From assembly GCA_958496175.1 (NCBI GenBank), contig OY292274.1:62134630-62198629 (forward strand): a stretch of DNA of 64,000 bases, in the 5' to 3' direction. This document shows positions 33,148-42,900 of this stretch, piece by piece. Position 1 is the stretch's first letter, and each line of letters opens with the position of its first letter. Origin of the DNA: Sisyra terminalis. Its lineage: Eukaryota > Arthropoda > Insecta > Neuroptera > Sisyridae. The position numbers and the translations under genes were made by a program. The notes beneath the pieces were generated by a model that saw only the letters and a list, made by a program, of their open reading frames with translations, did no database searches and was not told where the DNA came from.

Positions 33148-33856
33148 CAGTGGCGTAGTTACCTAAGAGCTAGGCGGGGCAGTGCTCCGGAGCCCTCAAG
33201 CTCAGGGGGTTCTCGAATCCTTACCAGAAATCTCGATCGAACTGAACTTTTGGAAATTCTGTTGGAAGTTCACCAATTATGTAAGGAAATAATGAGCAAA
33301 TATGAAGTGCTAGAATGCGACCTAACGGAAATATTTACAACGATGTTATTATTCTTTACAATTCCTGTTACTTCTGCAGCAGCTAAAAGGTCATCTAGCA
33401 AATTAAAAATAATAAAAAAATATTTAAGAAATAATATGAGCCAAATTTGACTCCGATATTTATCGCTAATAGCAATTGAAAACAAAACCGCATCAAGCCT
33501 GGATTTAAACGAAGTCATTGATACTTTTGTGAAAACTAAAGCTTGGAAAAAATTGTAAATATAATTGTTATTTAGTCAGTTGGTAGGCCCGACCTTTATA
33601 TAATAAGCCCTTAAATTTTCTCCTATTTCGTTTTATTAGCCAAACCTACACCAAGTATTAATTGTAATCTTTGTTGTTACTCTTTAATATTTTGATTACC
33701 TGCCCTGCAGTGCACAAAAAAGAGCTTAAGTAGTTTAGCATTTTGAAAATATTTGTATATTTCATATTTTTATTTGATAAAACCTAAGTTTACATAGCAG
33801 TGGGGCCCCATTTTTTAATTCACTCCAGGACCCTTGGTTACCTAGCTACGCCACTG
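33148..33856 (+). mobile_element. Non-autonomous hAT element (family B), copy 1, 709 bp
   Basis: Termini are CAGTGGCGTAG and CTACGCCACTG, with exact 8-bp target duplications GCCAAATA at 33140-33147 and 33857-33864. The interior keeps only the 3' part of a hAT transposase gene. It is about 90 percent identical by eye to the copy at 43228-43941. Confidence 0.93.
33250..33558 (+). pseudogene. hAT transposase dimerisation domain remnant, interrupted
   Basis: The frame encodes part of a hAT C-terminal dimerisation domain (PVTSAAAKRSSSKLKIIKKY, where autonomous elements usually have AER-FSxLKxIK). It meets a TGA at about 33448-33450 and resumes as LRYLSLIAIENKTASS to the terminal stop. The related copy at 43330 reads CGA at this place, so the stop is a point change in this copy. 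The catalytic part of the transposase is absent. Confidence 0.8.
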
Positions 33857-34123
33857 GCCAAATATAGTCATCAATATTTACTGCAACTAGTATAAGTTTA
33901 AATTTATAACATAGAATTGCTGGTAAGGCGACGATGAGATGACAACAACTAATCCACTGCTAATTATAATTAGAAATCAAATTTAATTACCCATCTAAAA
34001 ATTAATCAAAAGACAATTTTTACGATTTAAACATTCTTCAACATATTTCAATTGAATTGATTTCTTATTGAAATTGATGCTTGCTAAAATTTATTTGCTC
34101 TATTTTTTAATTTAAGCATTTTA

Positions 34124-35400
34124 GGCAATGCTTTTAAGACCCAGCATCTTACAGACCTATAAGCTTATTCCCATTATTTTCAAAAATCCTTGAAAATCTC
34201 TTTCTTATAAGAACAACTCCTTATCTTGAAATTAAAAACTTCGTTCCTTCTCACCAATTTGGTTTTAGTCCGCATCATTCTACAACTCGATAATGCTTCA
34301 GAGTTGTGGATGAAATATCATCAGCCGTCGAAAACACATAATTTTGCCAAGGAGCATTTCCGGTAGCTATACAGACTTTCGATAAAGTGTGGCATTCAGG
34401 ACTGATATATAAGCTAAAAAAAATGCTTCCCACTCAATACTACCTAGTCCTCAAGTTCTACTTCTCCAACAGATGTTTTAGAGGGAAGTGCAACAACGAA
34501 TTCTCTCCACAAAAACAAATTTAAGCTGGTATTCCTCAAGGTAGCATATTGGGGCCATTACTTTACTGTATTTACACCGCAGATATTTCTACATATTCTA
34601 AGACCATATTAACAACCTATGCTGATGATACAGTAATCCTTTCCTCGGATCCCAACCTCTTCAAGCTACAAAAAATTTGCAATAGCATTTTGACCTTCTG
34701 ACAGTATGGAGCCAAAAATGGAAAATATAAATAAACAAAGAAAAATGTTTAAAAGTCACATTCATTCTCAATAAAAATACCTCCTACCATTAAACCTCGA
34801 AAACGAAATCTTAAAAAAATCATCAGAAATTTGTTATGTAGGGTTCTACTTGGATAGCCATCGCAATTGGAATCCATACACTAAACTGAAAAGACAGAAT
34901 CTTAACAGACGATACGGACTTTTATGTGGACTTCTAGGACCCAAATCTACAATTAGTATGCACAATAAATTGACTTTATACAAAGCAATATTACGACCTA
35001 TCTGGACATACGAAGTAGAACTGTGGGGTTCCGCTAAACCTTCCAATATACAACGAATCCAATCCTTTCAATCCAAATGTCTTTGAAGAATCCTTAGAGC
35101 TCCAATTTATGTTCAAAATGAAATAATTCATAGAGACCTAAGTATTCCTTATATGGCCGAACTTGTATCACATACATTTCAAAAATTTCATGAAAAATTA
35201 CCCTACCATACAAACCCAGAAGTGCAAAAGTTAGCTTCATTACAACACTCAAAAAGTCCTCCACATCGATTGAAAAGGCGATAGCCAAGATATCATTTTA
35301 TTAATTCGTAGAGTTCCAATAATGATTGGTGCCTCTTATCAAGTCCTCAAACTTGGTGGCTTTGACTTGAAATTCTTTTTCAAATTTTTCTTTTATTATA
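34124..35400 (+). pseudogene. Decayed jockey-like non-LTR retrotransposon (reverse transcriptase)
   Basis: A 5'-truncated LINE. In shifting frames one reads the finger and palm motifs: SYRPISLFPLFSKILE, HQFGFSPHHSTTR, a broken DxxxAFDKVWH-like segment, AGIPQGSILGPLLYCIYTAD and the catalytic block TYADDTVILSS. A thumb region follows at about 34846-35086 (LTLYKAILRPIWTYEVELWG). These are jockey-superfamily motifs. Multiple stops and frameshifts make it inactive. The 3' end is followed by an AT-rich tail with a short poly(A) run at 35400-35415. Confidence 0.85.
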
Positions 35401-36991
35401 ATAATAAAAAAAAAATTGTCCTGATTTTCAACAATACATACCAATAAAAACCAAAATCATTTCAATGTCATATCAAGATTTTTACAACAATCGATTTTTC
35501 TTTCACCGTCCACTTTAGTTTTCTTCGTTGATTAATTGCCAATATAAATTGTCCCATTAAAATATTAATAATTTTATAAATTTAACAAAGCTTTCTTTTC
35601 AAACTATTTCAGCGACAATGACAAATCATTTACGATATATCTGGTGAAAATCTACGATTAAAAAGCACAAGCTCCACTTAATAACTTCGATAACAAATCT
35701 GCAAAAGTTGAAGAGAAAAAAAAATGTTAAGTAATAGATCATTTTTATTTTGTTGCAATAAATTGACGTTGAATTTATTTTTTTTTAGTTGCAACCACCT
35801 ACGTCGCCTCCGGTAAGTTTTCATCGATGCTTGAAAGCTCATATAAACCTCAAGGTCACCATTGGCAATTTGTTGGATAGCTATTTATTTATCATTAGAA
35901 GTAATTACACGTTTGGAAATAACAATACTATAATCGAATAACATATTTGATGTAATTTTTGAGATTAATCAAACTAATAGAATATTCTCAATCGCTTTAT
36001 TGACTTTTAAAATGCATTATCGAAGACATTTTTTGAAGTTTACAAGAAATACTTACAACGTAAAAGCAAAATCTATTTTTCATGTATATTTTTTTTTTTT
36101 TTTATTTTAACGAGTTAATTAAGGTCTTCGGCGTTTTATTTTTGAAATGATGGAAATAGTAAGCGACATGCAATGTGTTAAACTTATAACCATTAAGAGA
36201 TACAAAAAATGATGTGATTGATAAAATTTCGAGATATGCGACACGCTAAAATTGTTACAGTCGAATATGGATTATCCATTTAACATTATTTAAACTTGCA
36301 ATGTCAATGTCGTCCATTTTTTCCTTTGTAATATCGATGGTTGTATCTCCAATGCATTTAAAGATTTTTTATGTCAATACAATTTGATCGTTTGGCAATC
36401 AAAGATATTTAACATAAAAGAGAATAAGAAATTTATCTTCATTATAATAATGACTGAGTTTACTTTAAATTTATGTGGAAGGCAAAGAGTGAAATGCTTC
36501 AGAATTGAAACATTAAATAAATATAATTTATCATTAATCATAGTCAAAGGTCATACAAAAAGAAACTTTTGTGCTTAAGAAAATTAAATAAGAAATTGAA
36601 TTTCAATCGATTGAAATGGTTTTTATTTGAATGGAAATTATTGAAACACATTCGAATTTAATAGTAGCAAGTCGTAAAAGAAAAGTTTCATGTTAATAGA
36701 TATCAATTTTTTTTTATTATTAAAACATAAAATGTGAATGAGTACTTTTTGAAATTTAAAGCTCATAAAGTGTCAATCATAAATGCATAAAAGCTCATCA
36801 TTGCAGGCTAATACCAATATGCAGGGAAAATTGCGCCGACGCTGATGACGCTATATTTGATGGGCAACTTTTTTAATGCAAAATGTTACGTTATTGGATT
36901 AGTTAAGGGTTGGAAATGGCGCGAATAGCTCGAGATTGGAGGAAAAGATTTACGATAGTTACGTAAAATATAAAAAAAAAAAAACTATACA
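35401..36991. other. Region upstream of the Ir76b-like gene
   Basis: AT-rich sequence with no recognised gene. The last 200 bases before 36992 are somewhat richer in GC and probably contain the promoter and 5' UTR of the receptor gene; no specific element was assigned. Confidence 0.5.
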
Positions 36992-39900
36992 ATGACGGCG
37001 GTTGATACCCTCCTCTTTGGTTTGTGCTTGAATATCACGTGTGTCGCTGAAAGTGAAGTTTCTCATTACGAATGTAAGAATTCGGGAAAAGTTGTTTATG
37101 AAAAATATTCGAAGAAATTTTCGTTTTATAGATGGTTTTGCTGATCCAGCGGAATTTGAATCGGTGGCCGAAGAAAAGATCAAAAATGCGGCGTTCAATA
37201 TCACCACAATGGAGGTAAAAATGTGTTTTTTAATTGCTTTATTAGAACAGTTAAAATTTGAGTTTTCCCTGCAATTTAGTGGAAAAATAGTGATTTTCAC
37301 TTTTTGGCTTATAATTTTTTAATTTACGACTCAGGTCGTTGCATTAGTGAATTAATATAGTTGAAGCAAGACTTGGATATGGTTTAGAAGAGCTTTTTAA
37401 TCAAAAGAACAAACAATAATTAGTTAGTGGTTAAAGTTTATAATTCGGAAGGGTTTGTACAATTTCTGTCAATATTTTCTCAAATTTGGAAACAAAACTT
37501 TTTTTAATTTAGAATAAGTGATAGAATATATTCTCCAATAAATTCCTTAATTTTAAAGCAGAATTTTATAATCATTTGGTACCAAAAATAAGTCGTTAAA
37601 TTCATAAAAATATTAAAACCTTAAAAAATAATCAGTTTTATGTAAAAGAAGTCATTTTAAGGATCTCGTAAAAAGTGATCAAAATGTGGACCACAGGGTT
37701 TTAAATATGGAACATGACTAATTTGATTTAAGTTATTCGAACAATGACTAAATTTATATCAGCCAATTATAGTACTTATGGTAACTTAATTGTTAATCAT
37801 TTGAATAACGAACAATTCCTGTAAAATTATTTTATCTCTTTCAAGTTCAATCCACTTTTACAACAATTAGTAATGATGACCTTACAAATTTGTCTAAAAA
37901 GTTAGATTGTAAATGAATAAATTTAAAAAATGGTTACAGAGAATACATATTACATACCCATTGGTTGTCGTTATAATATTCATCCGATAGACTATTGGGG
38001 GCTTAAAGATTAACGTTAATATGCGTTAACTTTCAAATTAAATAACGAATTTTCTTTTAGAACTGCCGGTAGTTCATATTATAAAACCGGTTCATATTTG
38101 GTGCATTTACTCTATCATCTCATTATTTGAAGATAGCTCTTAGGGTAGGATATTTTTAATTTAGAATAAGTGCTCCATATAGGAACCACCATAAGCATAT
38201 TATCAAATAAATTCCTAAATTTTAAAATGTTTTAAGTTTGCTTATTTTATGGAATTTTATAATGATCTGATTACAAAAATTAGCCTTAAAAATTATAAAA
38301 ATATTTAAAGCTAAGAAATAATCAGCATTATCTGAAAGAAGCCAATTTAAGAATCTTGTAAAAAATGATTATAATATGGACCACAGGGTTTTAAATGTGG
38401 AACATGATTAATTTGGTTTAAGGCTTCAACTTTAAGCAATATTCGAACAATACGTAAATTTAAGGCAGTTAATTATAGTATGGGAACACGGGGCGGAATG
38501 GGAAATGGAATTATCGTTTGTTACAGTTGACAAAAACGTATAAAAATCATATTCAATGTTCAATTAACTGTGCTGCATTATAAAAAGAGGCTATAGCCAG
38601 TAAAGGGTCCAGTTGTTTTTATTTTTATCAAAAGTCGAAATAAACGTTTCCGAATTATAATTTTTGCAAAGTAACACTAAGGTAATTATCCAATGTACTA
38701 CTTTTTGATTGAATATTAACATGACATGTTTGTTAAAACATACTGTTGACTAACTAAAAGCCCAGTGATAATTCAAATATAACCAATATATCCTACCATA
38801 ATAGTCGTGCTTGAGGGAAAGGTGCTTTGGGGCACAAAGAGTGGGGCGGAATGGGATATACCATTCAGATGGACATTTTTATTTTATCAGCAAATAGTGC
38901 ATACATATATAAAGAAAACCAGCCGACAGTACATATGTAAGAAAGATCGGAAAATGCAGAGGTAATCTGCTTATACTGTCAGGATTTAAACTCCAAATTT
39001 AATGAAAGCTGGTGTTCCTGCAGTATTTGTCAAAAATGGGCACATTTGGCATGTGTTGGGCTAAACACGATGATGACAGTGTCTTCATCTACGAACTAAA
39101 TCAATAACAAGTATCCTATTGCGCCCTAGGCTCATTTCCCATTGTGCCCCAGAAAATGGGGCAGAATTGGAAATTTCTATTTGTTTTCGAAACCTTTTTT
39201 TTTTAATATCAATTATTAATCTTAATCAATAAAACCTTTTTTTATTTGTAAAGAATGAACTAAATAAATATATACATTACAAAACAATGAGATTGTTTCT
39301 TTAAATCTCTCGTAAATTGTAATTAAAACATAGATACCTCGTTCCGCCCCAAGTTCCACTACTTATGTTAAATGGATTGTTTATCATATGAATAACTAAC
39401 AATATCGGTGGAATGATTAAATCTTATTTGAGTTTAGTCCACTTTTACAATAAGTACTAATTTTACTAATAATAAGCTTACAAATTTGTCTGAAAATTAA
39501 AAATACCTGCAGATAATACATACCCGATTTTATATAATAAACACCCGATGGACTCTTGAGGGCTTAAAGTTTAACGTTAATATGCGCTAACTTTCAAATT
39601 AAATAATGAATTTTCTTTTAGAATTACCAGTAGTCCATATTATAAGACTGGATAACTCAAAGGGTAGGATATTTTTTCAATCCATTGAACACAGAGCATG
39701 ACCTCTTTAGGTAAAGACCAGTTTTTGGGGTTAGCTAAGGGTTGTTCACTATGCTTTTCTCATAATATTCCCATCTATTTTTCATAATTTTTCATCCCTT
39801 GGGTCTCTTCGTTACATTTATAGAGCAAATCGCAACTACAAATAAATTACTTCCAATTTGTTTTCGTTCAATTGTGAGAAATTCATAAACTAAATCGGTG

Positions 39901-42900
39901 GTGGAAATTCGTTAAAAATTATTGGCAACTTTCTATATTAATTTAATCTTCATATATAATAAAAGCTTCATCCGAAGGTTCTTGATTTTTGACTTTAAAT
40001 CGCCAATCTTTTAAGCAAAGGATTATTATATGCTGAAGCCAATTCAATATTCAAATAGTTGAAACTTTCTTGTGTTGTATCATTATTTCAAAAGTACACC
40101 GAAAATGTTAAAAAAACAATATTTAATTGTTAAAAGAACTTATCTAAGTTTCATAAGAAAAGATGTTGATGATGAGGATTCTTCTTTTGAAACAATACTG
40201 AAATTACCGTATTGTTGCGGATTTTTTTTTCTATTTTTTATTAAAATATAGCATTTACAAGTATCTTAAAAAAATAGAAAATAGAAAATGTTTTTGAGGA
40301 CGGAAAATTATTAAGTAAATAATGCGAAGTGAAAAACTCTTTGTATTAATATTTTCTTGCAAACTTATTTTTCAAAGGTACAAATTTTAAGTATTACGAA
40401 AACTTTAATTATAATCTTTAAATGATCCTTATTAATACATTTCATCAACCAATCCCAACCAAAACTATGTTTCCTCTATTAATTAAATAACTAATTACTG
40501 TCTTAGAACTATCCATTGAGTTGGACGACAGTCGAAAATGGGACTCGCGTCGGTCACGGATTGGCATTTCTCATCCTGGATTTCATCCGAGAAAAATATA
40601 AATTCAACTACACAATTGTAATGCCGGACGAAAACGTCATTGGAAACAATAACACCGGAGTATTGGGAGCTTTAATATCAAAGGTACTAGAATTATTTTC
40701 CATTTATTTTTCGTGGCATATTAATCATAACGTTTCAAAAGCTCATTGCAGTGCACTTTCAAATCACATTGATCAGAACCCATTTTCCAATCGTTTTTTC
40801 TAGACAACCTATTATCACTTGTCAATTGAGATAGACAGTATAATGTAAAGTTGGGGGATTTCTTAAAAAAAAAACATCAATATTATCGTCGAACATAATA
40901 TTTTATCGACAAGCAACTGCCACGTTGATAATCAATTTTTCGATGGAAAAGAAAATGTTTGTACTGCAAACAATAACATTTAGTTGTATTGTGTTCAGAA
41001 AATAATCCCTTATTTCTTACGATAATCGAATTTTAAAGTGGGAAATTTTATAGTGATAAATCTGGGTCAAAGTAGGATTTCATATAAGATTTTTTTTTCC
41101 ATTTAAATATATATTACAAATATTTTTAAGACCATGAAAGAAAAAATTTAAAAAGCCCTACGTTTTACTTAATTCCTTCATTTTCTTCATGAAATCATGA
41201 ACTTATTTTTGTTGAACAGAAAGCCGATATTGCCGTGGCATTTCTTCCGATGTTGTCATATTTGAATAGTGTCGGATTGCACTATTCGAAATTTTTGGAC
41301 ATGGGTGAATGGATTGTCTTAATGAAACGACCATCGGAAAGTGCAAAAGGTTCCGGACTCCTGGCTCCTTTTGATTTTATCGTGTGGATTTTGATTTTGG
41401 TGTCTTTTCTCATAACGGGCCCAACCATTTACTGGATTATTGTTTTTCGAACCAAACTTTGTCCTTCGGATAAAAAAAACACCATTTATCCTTTGTCGGG
41501 CATTGTGTGGTTTGTCTATGGAGCCCTGTTGAAACAAGGGTCAACGTACAACCCCGTTATTGGTACGTATTAACATTGTAAAAGGGTTTATTAATTATTG
41601 AGTTCAATTTTTGATGCCTATGGTTACAATAAAAGCTCCTTATTCACGTTTTCTTCATCTAGTTTTTTACTAATCGCGGATTAAGAAAATGCGAATTCCT
41701 ATATTCGCGAATCTGATTGGTACATCGGTACATACATATTAATAAAAAGTATTCCACTATGTATAACCCGATATTCTTTGTAAACGCATTGTCAAAAGGA
41801 CTAATAAAAAAATAAAAGCAGTTCTAGTTTTGGACAATACACCAGGTCATCTTCACGAACTTTAAACTATGCATCCGAAAATAAAAGTGATATTTTTACC
41901 TCCGAAATTGACTAGGAGGAAATGATAAATTTACAGCCCATTGAAGAAGAGGTTTCAACAAATACTGGAACCTTGACATTTAATTTGAATAATCTTAGTG
42001 AAGGTTTAAGAAAGTCAAAAGAGCTTTATGATATCTTTAGGATAATTGATCCGTTTATGGAACGAAGTCTTATTTTTAAGGGTGGATCACCGTCAGAACG
42101 TAAAAAAATGACTTTTTTAAAACTGCTGCTATTTTTTTTAGAGATATTAAAAAACGGTCTTCGGCATGTAAAAGTTGAAGTTTTGAACTATTTTTTTTAT
42201 TTGCCCCAATATGTCCCCCCCCCTTCCCCTTTAACAGCGCTTTGAAAAAGGGTCCTCAAAAATGAGGAGGCAAACGGGAGACAAGTTTTCTCGGAAACCG
42301 GAAGTCGGATCATGATTTTCCAAAGAATTTAGGTTTTGGTAATGCGTCTTCTTGGTACTGAACCTCGAAAATCCGAATAGAGTTGAAAATTCACAAAATG
42401 GCGCGACTTTGAAAAAAAAGTTTAAAAAAACGACCTTTTTTGGACCTTTCCTCCTCTCCCACTTTGAGGGGGGGAGGTTTGGTCAATTTCAGAGGTTCAG
42501 TACCAAGAAGACGTGTTGAACTATAACACTCTCCAGTTTCAAGTCAATCCGTCGGATAGTTTCTGAGAAATCTTGTCTCCCAGTTTTAAAAAGTTGATTT
42601 CGAGAAAAACGCATTTAAAGTTTTTTTAAGATATTTTTTTATGTTATTATCAATATATTCAATTTTTATCAGTGAAAATACATTCCAAGGACAACTATTA
42701 ATAAGGTCATCTATAAGGTCAACTATTCCAGGACCATATAATATATCGACAAATCCTTTTAACACGTTATTCTTGAATGTTATAAGAAGACATTTATGGA
42801 AAAAAAAATCGAAATTTTTTTTTTCTGACGGTGATCCACCCTTAAAAAAGTGGTTTCAACAAGTACTGGAAGTTTCACATTTAATTTGAATAATCTTTGC

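Noticed and set aside
34846..35086. Separate gene at the 78-aa plus frame
   Set aside because: It is the thumb region of the decayed jockey-like reverse transcriptase and continues its upstream motifs.
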